Shown here: piece after piece, positions 53,920 through 63,050 of the stretch | Layout of the letters: each line of letters opens with the position of its first letter | How positions within the stretch are numbered: the first letter of the stretch is position 1 | NCBI GenBank assembly: GCA_030220185.1 | Contig: JASPKZ010007432.1 | Coordinates: forward strand, 1,426,001-1,490,000 | Direction of reading: 5' to 3' | DNA length: 64,000 nucleotides | Source of the DNA: Diploptera punctata | Lineage: Eukaryota; Arthropoda; Insecta; Blattodea; Blaberidae | Made by a program: the position numbers and the translations under genes | Notes under the pieces: generated by a model | Seen by the model: only the letters and a program-made list of their open reading frames with translations | Databases searched by the model: none | What the model was told of the DNA's origin: nothing

Positions 53920-54192
53920 GAGTTGCGATCTAGATGCAAATTTTTCTCTTATATACATTGTAATTCCCTCTCGCCAAATGCTTTTGAAACCATTGCTTCT
54001 ATCTTTGCAAATGGCAGCTTCTTAGTTAAGAAGACATTTATTGGGAATTTAACATTACTTTATAAAGCTAGTAAGGCTTCTAATGATGTTTTTATTATTG
54101 ATTGCAAAGATAGAAGCAATGGTTTCAAAAGCATTTGGCAAGAGGGAATTACAACGTATATAAGAGAAAAATTTGCATCTAGGTCGCAACTC

Positions 54193-54266
54193 GCCTCGGT
54201 AGCTCAGTTGGTAGAGCATTTGGCCTGGCAAGCCAAAGGTCCCGGGTTCGAGTCTTGGTCTAGGTG
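54193..54266 (+). tRNA. tRNA-like unit (family 1)
   Basis: GCCTCGGTAGCTCAGTTGG start, loop CCTGGCA region, B box GGGTTCGAGTCTT. TTTTT terminator in the trailer. Confidence 0.68.
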
Positions 54267-54342
54267 AAAATTTTTCTCTTCAAATACAATACAAACATGT
54301 TAAAATCAAATGTTTCCTACCTCTCCTCATACAAATCTTCTA

Positions 54343-54388
54343 AGTAGATCGCGATTTCGAGACAATTAATGGTCTCATCTTCAGTACT
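54343..54388 (-). ncRNA. hammerhead ribozyme-like fold, core intact
   Basis: AGTA, CTGAAGA, stem II GAGAC/GTCTC with an 8-base loop, GAAA, self-complementary TCGCGA stem III, cleavage ATC, then TACT pairing with AGTA. The plus-strand mirror (56114-56157) has CTGAACA and AAAA, so it is probably dead. Confidence 0.72.
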
Positions 54389-54622
54389 ATTTTGGCGACT
54401 GATGTTATGTTGATCGGAAGAAACTCTTCTTCTTCCCTCTGTTGGTGGACCGATGAACCTCTGGATCAGGTCAGAATTTGTAGGAAAATCTGAGTTCATA
54501 AGTTTTCCTTTGTTTTTCTGAATGTGGATTTTTTCCCAAACTGAGTTCCTTTTAATGATGTTTTTATTATTAATTTAACATTTCTCAATGAAAGATAAAT
54601 TAAATTTGAAGAGAAAAATTCT

Positions 54623-54696
54623 CGCCTAGACCGGGACTCGAACCCGGGACCCTTGGCTTTCCGGGCCAAGTGCTCTACCAACTGAGCTACCGAGGC
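54623..54696 (-). tRNA. tRNA-like unit (family 1)
   Basis: Matches the complete unit at 19439: all four arms, loop CCGGAAA with C33. Confidence 0.72.
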
Positions 54697-54926
54697 GAGT
54701 TACGATCTAGACGCAAATTTTTCTCTTATATACGTTGTAATTCCCTATCGCCAAATGCTTTTGAAACCATTGTTTCTATCTTTGCAAATGGCGGCTTCTT
54801 AGTTAAGAAGACATTTATTGGAAATTTAACATTACTTTAAAAGCCAGGAAGGCCTCTAATGATGTTTTTATTATTAATTTAACATTTCTCAATGAAAGAT
54901 AAATTAAATTTGAAGAGAAAAATTCT

Positions 54927-55000
54927 CGCCTAGACCGGGACTCGAACCCGGGACCCTTGGCTTTCCGGGCCAAGTGCTCTACCAACTGAGCTACCGAGGC
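54927..55000 (-). tRNA. tRNA-like unit (family 1)
   Basis: Identical by eye to 54623-54696, exactly 304 bases further on. Confidence 0.72.
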
Positions 55001-55140
55001 GAGTTACGATCTAGACGCAAATTTTTCTCTTATATACGTTGTAATTCCCTATCGCCAAATGCTTTTGAAACCATTGTTTCTATCTTTGCAAATGGCGGCT
55101 TCTTAGTTAAGAAGACATTTATTGGAAATTTAACATTACT

Positions 55141-55166
55141 CCCGGGTTCGAGTCCCGGTCTAGGCG
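55141..55166 (+). pseudogene. truncated tRNA-like unit at the palindrome centre
   Basis: Begins at CCCGGGTTCGAGTCCCGG, so only the T arm and acceptor 3' strand are present; it marks the inversion point. Confidence 0.75.
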
Positions 55167-55396
55167 AGAATTTTTCTCTTCAAATTTAATTTATCTTTCA
55201 TTGAGAAATGTTAAATTAATAATAAAAACATCATTAGAGGCCTTACTGGCTTTTAAAGTAATGTTAAATTTCCAATAAATGTCTTCTTAACTAAGAAGCC
55301 GCCATTTGCAAAGATAGAAACAATGGTTTCAAAAGCATTTGGCGATAGGGAATTACAACGTATATAAGAGAAAAATTTGCGTCTAGATCGTAACTC

Positions 55397-55470
55397 GCCT
55401 CGGTAGCTCAGTTGGTAGAGCACTTGGCCCGGAAAGCCAAGGGTCCCGGGTTCGAGTCCCGGTCTAGGCG
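55397..55470 (+). tRNA. tRNA-like unit (family 1)
   Basis: Complete, same sequence as 19439-19512. TATATAAG lies about 36 bases upstream and TTTTT 6-8 bases downstream. Confidence 0.72.
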
Positions 55471-55700
55471 AGAATTTTTCTCTTCAAATTTAATTTATCT
55501 TTCATTGAGAAATGTTAAATTAATAATAAAAACATCATTAGAGGCCTTACTGGCTTTTAAAGTAATGTTAAATTTCCAATAAATGTCTTCTTAACTAAGA
55601 AGCCGCCATTTGCAAAGATAGAAACAATGGTTTCAAAAGCATTTGGCGATAGGGAATTACAACGTATATAAGAGAAAAATTTGCGTCTAGATCGTAACTC

Positions 55701-55774
55701 GCCTCGGTAGCTCAGTTGGTAGAGCACTTGGCCCGGAAAGCCAAGGGTCCCGGGTTCGAGTCCCGGTCTAGGCG
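55701..55774 (+). tRNA. tRNA-like unit (family 1), 3'-terminal
   Basis: Complete. The element ends 20 bases later at CTCTTCAAATT, the family 3' end. Confidence 0.72.
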
Positions 55775-56255
55775 AGAATTTTTCTCTTCAAATTTGAGTT
55801 ACTTTTGTTTATCCAATTGTTTAATTAGACTGGCTTTTGATTCAATTAAATGTTTTTTTGGACCAAGCATGAGCAGCTACTGCTGACTTTTCCACTTCTC
55901 CATTTTTGACATTTCTAAGATGTTCTTTCATCCTTGTTTTCAAATTTCTTTTTGTTTTTCCAATATAAATTTTGTCACAATCCCTGCATTTGATCTGATA
56001 AATTCCTGATTTGTTTTTTCTTCAATTCTGACCTGATCCAGAGGTTCATCGGTCCACCAACAGAGGGAAGAAGAAGAGTTTCTTCCAATCGACATAACAT
56101 CAGTCGCCAAAATAGTACTGAACATGAGACCATTATAGTCTCAAAATCGCGATCTACTTAGAAGATTTGCTTGAGGAGAGGTAGGAAACATTTTATTTTA
56201 ACATAAATTAAACCTCATAGTGATTAATTCCTGTAAAAGTTAAACAACACAAACA

Positions 56256-57427
56256 ATTGTCCTTTTTTTTATGTTATATTTTAAATTAACATTTTCCAGA
56301 ATTGGATATAGTTTTATTTTAGAAAGAAAAATTGCCCTCTTCTTTGAGACAAACTTAACAATAAGAAATTGGCTATTATTGGTTTTATAGTCTTATACTC
56401 TAATCATTATTGTCACTGTATGTGAAGGTGTCTATGAAAATTCACCATAAGGAGGCAAATATCAGTTTTCTGTTTTTTACTGTAAAGGAAAGAGGAGAAA
56501 ATGCTAAACATAAAAAAAAGTGTTTCTAGGACAATAATTAAATTTTTTATTGAATTTTTAAAACCGTACCTTTAAAATATAGGCTATCCGCTTTTAAAGT
56601 GATCTTCGTCAAAACAAACCATATGACCTGGTTGCTTTTCATTGGTTATGGACACCAACGTATGGTATAGAAGCAATAAGTATGCAAAAAAAATAGTTCC
56701 CTTCATTAAATTAAAAATATGTCCTCCGAATAAACTTATTCTTCGTGAAAGAAAATAATAATATTCAAAACATAAAAAAAATATTCTAAAATATACCTAA
56801 TCAATAATTACAACTTAAAATAGTTTATTACATATGTATAATGTAATTGAGTCATGCGTCAGTATATTCTGATGCAACAAAATGGCTGAAGGCATCGAGT
56901 TTTCTGTTTGTGTGTCATCATCTAATTTTTAAAAACACAAGTCTTGCAAATATTTGACTAGTGGTAAAAAAAAGTTATTTTAAATGTATTTCACAAGTTC
57001 AGTGAAAAATTTCATGAACTTTCTTGCAATCTACACCTTCAATGAACACATGTCTTATATACTTCACATGTGCTCTCTGTCAATTTGACAGTAATTGTGG
57101 CGTGAATGGTGGAAGGATACAATTGGCATTTGTTTATGTTAGGATCACTCTAAGAGCAGATAAGGTATAGTCATTTTGAGTAAGGCTCGAATCTATGAAC
57201 GCATTAGACCATAAAAGTCATTCTCTGTCTGTACTCTGCTGAGAAAGTTGCATCCAAATACATTTTTGCATACTCAAAAATCTGTTCATGCGATAATAAT
57301 TGTTGAAATTCCTAAGCTACCTGGTGAGGTGACTTAGCAGAGAAACGAATCGTGAGCAACCTGATGGGAACCGATGGTAACCGATGTACTTTGAAACCTT
57401 GCCACGTACCTTGCTGCTTTATCCAAG
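56256..57427. other. no recognisable feature
   Basis: AT-rich, unassigned. Confidence 0.4.
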
Positions 57428-57604
57428 ATGTATGACCTTGAAGACTTCGATCATGTTTTCGGTATATGTGGAGAAGAGGAATTTGATAGAGTCTACCAAA
57501 GAATTCAACTGGAAGAACAGGAGAATCGGCATAGTATTGCACAATGCAGACGTCGTTGTATATGGTATTATTTGCGGGATGCAAGCGTAAATGCATTCCT
57601 CTAG
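57428..57604 (+). other. unrecognised 58-codon open frame
   Basis: MYDLEDFDHVFGICGEEEFD, then RVYQRIQLEEQENRHSIAQC: acidic then basic composition and sensible codon use give it a protein-like look. The opposite strand is open for 124 codons over the same bases, so one of the two is a shadow. It could be a transposase or host exon fragment; no family is recognised. Confidence 0.22.
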
Positions 57605-57836
57605 TAGACAAAAATAATGGAAGTGGTTTTATCACTGAGAATTCTGGGTAATTTCTTGCCAATGTTACGAAAACGACGACTTTCATGCATAACCAGTTAG
57701 TGGGTAGCTAATTTGATCTTTGCACTTGCTCACGGAAAGTCAGCTCACCAGTGATCAGAAGTAATTTGAGTAGAGACTAATGTATTTGCATGCGGCCCTA
57801 AATTGCTTTAAAAAGTTGAATTTACAAAATATCAAA

Positions 57837-57867
<31 letters not shown>

Positions 57868-58559
57868 CTGTCTCACAGTCAAGATTCAAATTGAACTATT
57901 GTTCTACTGATGAGGATGATATAATGAATTGCATTTGATACATACGTTACATTTCTATGGTCCAAACGCTGCAGGAGGAAGTTGAGACAAATATTATGTG
58001 ATACAGAACTTTCTGCTAAAACACTAGCAATCTTGGACCAGTCTTTTGATGTCAAGTTGAAGCTGTTATGAAATACATCATTCAGAATTCTGAAATAAAT
58101 AATATATTGAAGTATTATTTACTATAATTTAAAATTAATAATAATTTTTAGTTACTTTTGACAATAATTTGAAATTAATTACACTTTTTAGTTACTTTTC
58201 GCCAAAAAAGCATTCTGTTTTTTCTATGATTTCTACACTTCTAAAGTTTAATGATATTAACAAATACATTTGTTGTGTTTTCTAATGCCACCCACTGCAT
58301 TTTTTTGCTTCAGGTTCTGTGCTGGATGGATATATACCATTAATGTGGTCTATTTTCAATTTATGCACTACTTTGGCAGACCACTCAACTTATGTAGGCT
58401 ACTGTGGAGTGATTTGCAATTTAATGAAGGAATCTGATGCACAACATAGCAATTAAAAATTGTACACACAACTCTTCCTGGCTCTGAAATTGAAAATTAA
58501 TTAAATTAAATTAATTTTATAATAAAATTTTCAAATCACTGGGCATCATTGTCGTTGTC
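57605..58559. other. no recognisable gene; (AT)n at 57838-57862
   Basis: Holds a microsatellite and, at 58348-58384, the short dispersed repeat also seen at 20116. No other signal. Confidence 0.45.
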
Positions 58560-58822
58560 ATCATCATCATCATTATTATTATTATTATTATTATTAGCTG
58601 ACCACGGACCACTCAAATGACATCTATACGAAAACAAGTGAAACTAAATTAGTATGGTAATTCTTCTGTAGGGGGAGAGCACCTAAATCTCTGCTAAGGG
58701 AAACATGGGCTTACAAGATACAAGAGGATTATTATTATTATTATTATGGAACAGGCAACTAATGCCTAACCCAGGAAGTGAAGAAGAAGGTTATTATTAT
58801 TATTATTATTATTCAATAGGCT
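58560..58822. repeat. (ATT)n tracts between short fragments
   Basis: ATT tracts at about 58570-58597, 58728-58747 and 58793-58813 alternate with two unrelated stretches (GCTGACCACGGACCACTCAA and GGAACAGGCAACTAATGCCT). They could be the ends of ATT-tailed retroelements; the stretches themselves are not identified. Confidence 0.5.
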
Positions 58823-58824
58823 AG

Positions 58825-59120
58825 TAGGCCTTTGGAATATAAGCCGTGTGCTGGCCTTACATCCACATGTTAATAATAGAGATGATCATTCAGTCTGTAT
58901 AGAGGTAACATGTGGTTGGCATGTTGTATTCCCCAGCTGTTATAGGTGGTTTTCTCAACTTGTACCACTGCTTACTGTAGCTATCCAAGTTCTTCATGAT
59001 GTTGGGTGAGCACCGAAATTCCATGAGAAAATTTCTTCCCCATGGGAACTCAAACCAGTGCAAGTCTCATAGCTCTCAGTGGTACATCAAGGCTTACACC
59101 ACTTGGCATGGCAAAGAACT
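58825..59120 (-). mobile_element. SINE-2 with ATT tail
   Basis: Body TGATGTTGGGTGAGCACC and head blocks match SINE-2, and the 3' end is joined to an (ATT)n tract on its left. A and B boxes are worn. Confidence 0.75.
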
Positions 59121-59149
59121 ATTATTGTTATTATTATTATTGAAATTCA

Positions 59150-59765
59150 GAAGACCTACAAATAAATAATATGATAATTAAACGTGTTGAAGAATTTAAA
59201 TATCATGGATAAATCTGGTACTCGTGAAAAATATATTATTAACAGAGTAAATTGTGCAAGGAAGGTGATTAGATCCCTGAATGGTCTTTTATGGAATAGA
59301 AATTTGACCAGAAAAACAATAAGTGAGATTATACAGATAATAATAGAAAGTATACTCACATATGGATCAGAAAGCTGGACAATAAATGAAAGGATGCAGA
59401 AAAGAATTTTGGCAACAGAAATGGATGGATTATGGAGAAGTATGAGAATATTCAGGCTACAACATATTCGCAATACATATATCAGACAAGAAATGGATGC
59501 ACAAGAAACTGTTATCGAAAGGATAACAAAGAGAGCTTTACAGTGGTATGGACATGTACAACGGATGTTGGAAGACCAGTGGCCTAAACAGGTGTTAGAT
59601 TGGATAGTACCAGGCAGAAGGAAGAGGGGGAGAAGTAGAAGAACATGGTATGAGGGAATATATGATGCCATGATGAAGAGGAGTATGGAAGAGGGACAAT
59701 GGGAAGAAAGGAATCTCTGGAAAGCAGGAATCAAGGGCGAACTGCTGTAAAGTGGAAAGCCTATA
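59150..59765 (+). mobile_element. LINE, 5'-truncated, C-terminal frame open
   Basis: Begins in VEEFKYHG, then is open from 59184 to 59750: RKVIRSLNGLLW, ESILTYGSESWTIN, QWYGHVQRMLEDQWP, GRRKRGRSRRTW, EEGQWEERNLWK. This is the region after the reverse transcriptase of insect LINEs (HVQRM, RRRGR blocks). The 3' end AAGGGCGAACTGCTGTAAAG and TGGAAAG precedes ATT repeats. The lineage is separate from the RTE copies. Confidence 0.8.
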
Positions 59766-60304
59766 TTAGGAATTATTATTATCATTATTCTTCCTGAAAA
59801 TTTAGTAGTAGTAGTAGTAGTAGTAGTAGTAATAGTTTAATGCTCTGATTCTTGGATTTCAGCCATTCATTGTCTAATATCCCAGAAATATTTATATTTT
59901 TGAAAATGTATACTATATAATAATAAATAAGTATTAAGTTTTGGTATTTTAGTACTTCTATTAAAAATATTATTTTACAAGTTGGAACAAAGTTGCTTCC
60001 ATTACTTGAAATTATTTTAATTTATGGTATCCTGTACACCAAAAAAAATGTAGCAAGAATTAAAATAATCTACTCATAAATTAAGGATATTTACCTTTCA
60101 GCAGTCGGTGCATATTCAGGGCACTTTCCTAGATTCTTTATATATATTTTCTTCTCTTCATATGATTTATTGTTCAAAAATGTTAAAAATGTATTAAATT
60201 CCTCTAGCCAGTTTGTAGATGTGCTCCTTAAGAATTCTGGGCAAGCAATATGTGATCTGAAAATAGATGAGACTATTAACATTAAAGAATATTTATATGC
60301 AAGG
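59766..60304. other. no recognisable gene; (GTA)n at 59803-59831
   Basis: A trinucleotide repeat in otherwise AT-rich sequence. Confidence 0.5.
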
Positions 60305-60320
60305 AAGCCATATTTACTAT

Positions 60321-60798
60321 GAAATATAATAGGAAGTAACATTATGAGGTTCTACTTAATAAATAAGTCGACTCTGCCGCCATCTTACTTAATATTTTGT
60401 CATTTCTTGTAAGACATGTTTCAGAGCATCTCTGCTCAATCTTTAGTTTGTACAGACTGATTATCTTTAAGTTGTTGGCCCTGCTCCCTCTTTTTTGTGG
60501 TCCAAAGAATTTGCGTATTAAATTTCTCTCCCCAATAATTTCAAAATTCATGATTCTTTCCTTGTTCTTCTGTATGTAGATTTTTTCCCTTATGGTGAGT
60601 TCCTTTGTGTTTTCTGATTTACCAGTAATAATTTGGTATTTACATCTATTTTATGTTTTTCTGACCAAATGTGAGCAGCTACGGCAGATTTTTCTACTTC
60701 TCCTTTTTCTTTACATTTCTTATATGTTCATTAGAACATGTCTTACAAGAAATGACAAAATATGAGGTAAGATGAGAGCAGACTTATCTTATCTATTA
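60321..60798 (-). mobile_element. PLE, inverted-end deletion copy
   Basis: Target duplication AAGCCATATTTACTAT (60305-60320) and AAGCCATCTTTACTAT (60799-60814), one mismatch in 16. Tail ATAGGAAGTAACATTATGAGG at the left, ribozyme fold, then the end of the GIY-YIG frame on minus (60342-60551, MNFEIIGERNLIRKFFGPQK) with upstream parts in other frames to 60720. Finally an inverted 40-bp piece of the end (AACATGTCTTACAAGAAATG) at 60733-60772. Confidence 0.82.
60405..60454 (-). ncRNA. hammerhead-like fold (PLE)
   Basis: CTGT..AAA, CTAAAGA (one core change from CUGANGA), stem II GAGCA/TGCTC, GAAA, ACATGT stem III, GTC, then TTACAAG, which re-pairs with the 5' strand through a small internal loop. 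Confidence 0.58.
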
Positions 60799-60881
60799 AA
60801 GCCATCTTTACTATCCCAGACAATTAAAAAAAGTAATTTTTCCTAATGAAGTTATCACCATATAAAAATTTTAACTAAATA

Positions 60882-61690
60882 CCTACTCACTGGCACAATC
60901 GAACCCATAGGTTCATGGCCACACAGACATAAGCTCTCCATACACCCCTATCCTGAGCTAATGCTTTCCTATCATTCCCTGTATAACCTACTTCCCTCAA
61001 ATCATAGTTAATCTTATTCTCCCACCTCATTCTTGGTCTACCAACTGGGCATTTTCCCTCTGGTTTTCCTACAAGAAGCTTCCATGCAACTCTTTCATTC
61101 CCCATATGTGCCACATGTCCTGCCCATCACAGTCTACAAGACTTAACTGTTCTTATTATATCTGGCTTCCTATAAAGACCATGTAATTCATTGTTATGTG
61201 GTCTTCTCCATTCACCCATAGTATAATGCAAAGCTTCCTGATTCCTGACTACCTTCTCCTGGCCACCTAACTTCCTGCAAAACGATTATACCCAAGGGTG
61301 ATTTTTCTAATTCCCGCGTTAATATCTTTAGTGCTCCGCTATTGCATAAAGTCCTAACATTCCATGTTCCTAGGATCATGTCCCTGTGTTTGAGCCTTTG
61401 GCATGGGTTCCCTGAATTAGTCCCCGCCCAGAGATCCAAATGGGGGACTATTTGACCTCTGGAAAATTTTACCCCAGTGGAACCCATGTCCGCATTTCTT
61501 GATGGTTGTACTTTTACGGTGAAAGATTGTCACTCTTTCGACCAAGGTACTTTTTTTGTCTGGCTTATCACCTTCAACCAGTCCGGCATGGGTAACCCTA
61601 TCGGCAGCAAAGCTACCGCCAGCATAGCTCTCGGGATCATTTAAGCACGCAAGCCACTCCACCACAACAAGGTAAAGATACCATGGAGGG
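60882..61690 (-). mobile_element. RTE LINE, internally deleted copy
   Basis: Full 5' region (CCATGGTATCTTTACCTTG at the right, minus sense) and endonuclease start (LGTWNVRTLCNSGALKIL, LQEVRWPGEGSQESGSFALY) are joined near 61216 directly to the 3' part (EWRR.HNNELHGLYRK onward) and the terminal GTGCCAGTGAG. About 2.4 kb is missing. Flanks AAAAATTTTAACTAAATA and AAAAATTTTTAAATAAATA form the likely target duplication, so the deleted form itself was copied into place. Confidence 0.85.
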
Positions 61691-61709
61691 AAAAATTTTT
61701 AAATAAATA

Positions 61710-62182
61710 ATGCATTAAAATGAAAAATTAATATACAAATAAAACATATATATTTTGTAAATACAACATTTCAGTTGATATTATGAATATAGCAAAATAA
61801 ATAAATAAATGAATAAAAAATGTGTTGCCTCCAAAATTTTTCCACCCTGGGCCATCCCCATGGTTGGTCCACGTTTGAATACAGCCTGGATATATGGGAC
61901 AATTTCTATTGTTGTTAATAGCAACTGGAATGTTGTAGCTTCAGAAGGCCAAATAGATAAATAGAGAGTGATTTTTTCTTCTATCATGAAGAAATTACTA
62001 GAAAAAAATTATGTTGAAATAAATAGATTAAATTAAATCTTCTGATATGATTAAACCAATCAAAAACTCATTATCATAGGGAGCTGGAATCAATGGTAAT
62101 GATGAATACTTGATATGATGCCATATTGAGAATATGAATAAAAGTGTGACATAACTGAAACAACACTGAAAAAGAAATGAAC
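61710..62182. other. no recognisable feature
   Basis: AT-rich spacer. Confidence 0.4.
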
Positions 62183-62241
62183 AATACCATTGTTAAGATA
62201 AATTAAAATGTTTCATACCTCTCCTCATAATTGATCTTCTA

Positions 62242-62286
62242 AGTAGATCACGATTTCGGGTTCATGGCAAACCCATCTTTAGTATT
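62242..62286 (-). ncRNA. hammerhead-like fold (PLE)
   Basis: AATA, CTAAAGA (core change), stem II GGGTT/AACCC, GAAA, TCGTGA stem III, ATC, TACT. The plus-strand partner at 62539-62583 keeps AGTA-CTGAAGA and GAAA but has a mispaired stem II. Confidence 0.58.
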
Positions 62287-62538
62287 ATTTTAATGGAGAA
62301 GTGGAAAAGTCAGCAGTAGCTGCTCATGCTTGGTCCAAAAAACATCTAATTGAATCAAAAGTTAGTCTAATTAAGCAAATAGATAAACATAAGGAACTCA
62401 CGGTTTGGGAAAAAATCCACATTCAGAAAAACAAAGAAAAACTTATGAACTTCGAAATTCCCGCAAATTCTGATCGGTCCACCAATAGAGGGAAGAAGAA
62501 GTAATTCTTCCGATCGATATAACATCAGTCAGAAAAAT

Positions 62539-62583
62539 AGTACTGAAGATGCGTTTGTCATGAGCCCGAAATCACAATCTACT
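62539..62583 (+). ncRNA. hammerhead-like fold (PLE), worn stem II
   Basis: AGTA, CTGAAGA, GAAA and closing TACT are all present; stem II (GCGTT.../...GAGCCC) no longer pairs well. Confidence 0.5.
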
Positions 62584-62683
62584 TAGAAGGTTAATTATGA
62601 GGAGAGATATGAAACATTTTAATTTATCTTAAATTAAACCTCACAGTGATTTATTTCTATAAAAGTTGGAAATACCATTGTTA

Positions 62684-63050
62684 TCAACATGGGTAAATTG
62701 TAAGAATTTAATAAAAATTTGAAGACACCTTAATTAATCAAATTAAATTTTTTAATTCAGATTTTTATTATGGGAATATGGTGTGTGATCTGACAAAATG
62801 TTTGTCTAATATCATATTTTGAGAATTAACCCTATATATGCAGTGAGCTGATTAGGTTGACTCTGATGCTTTTGTCCATACCTGCCAGATAAATACTTAA
62901 ACTACTAGCAAAGCCGATCATATCGACGGATGCGATTTAAATCTCTGATATAAAAGATTTTACCAGTGGCATGCAGAGGATTAAGTTGGCCTATGAGCCT
63001 AATACTGGTAAAACTGCACGTGACCCTAAATGGTAATTAAATAAATTCTG
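62684..63050. other. no recognisable feature
   Basis: AT-rich spacer before the PLE at the window edge. Confidence 0.4.

Larger units (their letters stand above)
53474..54285. mobile_element. tRNA-bearing palindromic retroposon, cluster C
   Basis: Flanked by AAATACAATACAAACATG at 53458-53475 and 54282-54299; the first AAAT and last TG may belong to the elements, so the duplication is 12-18 bp. Two units on minus (53541, 53846) and one on plus (54193), with the inversion point near 54103. The right flank is also the left target duplication of the PLE at 54298. Confidence 0.82.
54554..55794. mobile_element. tRNA-bearing palindromic retroposon, cluster D
   Basis: Target duplication TGAGTTCCTTTT (54542-54553) and TGAGTTACTTTT (55795-55806) within the PLE frame, one mismatch. 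The left arm (54554-55140) holds two units on minus; the right arm (55141-55794) holds a truncated unit and two full units on plus. The repeat unit is 304 bp in both arms. Arm identity is very high, so this is the youngest of the four clusters. Confidence 0.88.
54298..56243 (+). mobile_element. PLE with inverted ends, interrupted by cluster D
   Basis: Target duplication ACAATACAAACA (54286-54297) and ACAACACAAACA (56244-56255), one mismatch. The left part is an inverted copy of the 3' end: ribozyme fold, then the C-terminal frame on minus (54317-54499, GPPTEGRRRVSS). After cluster D the same minus frame resumes (LIKQLDKQ-type words, HAWSKKH, YIGKTKRNLKTR-like, near 55810-55990). At 56040 the strand switches to the plus-sense 3' end with a worn ribozyme fold and the tail AAACCTCATAGTGATTAATT. 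Confidence 0.82.
62196..62670 (+). mobile_element. PLE, inverted-end deletion copy
   Basis: An exact 13-bp target duplication AATACCATTGTTA (62183-62195, 62671-62683). Left: an inverted copy of the 3' end. Middle: a GIY-YIG C-terminal piece on plus (62301-62504, EKSAVAAHAWSKKHL, ELTVWEKIHIQKNKEKLMNF). Right: ribozyme fold, inverted-end sequence and tail AAACCTCACAGTGATTTATT. The same family as 54298-56243. Confidence 0.87.

Noticed and set aside
54554..55794. A genuine tRNA gene cluster
   Set aside because: The anticodon loop has C33 and a 6-bp anticodon stem, and the acceptor stem has a mismatch. The units move with target duplications and are inverted copies. tRNA-derived is supported; decoding function is not.
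57312..57686. 124-codon minus-strand open frame
   Set aside because: The plus-strand frame over the same bases has the more protein-like composition, and neither matches a family; not called as a gene.
59156..59785. 209-codon minus-strand open frame, hydrophobic
   Set aside because: Lies exactly opposite the LINE C-terminal frame (59184-59750); it is a shadow of that coding sequence.
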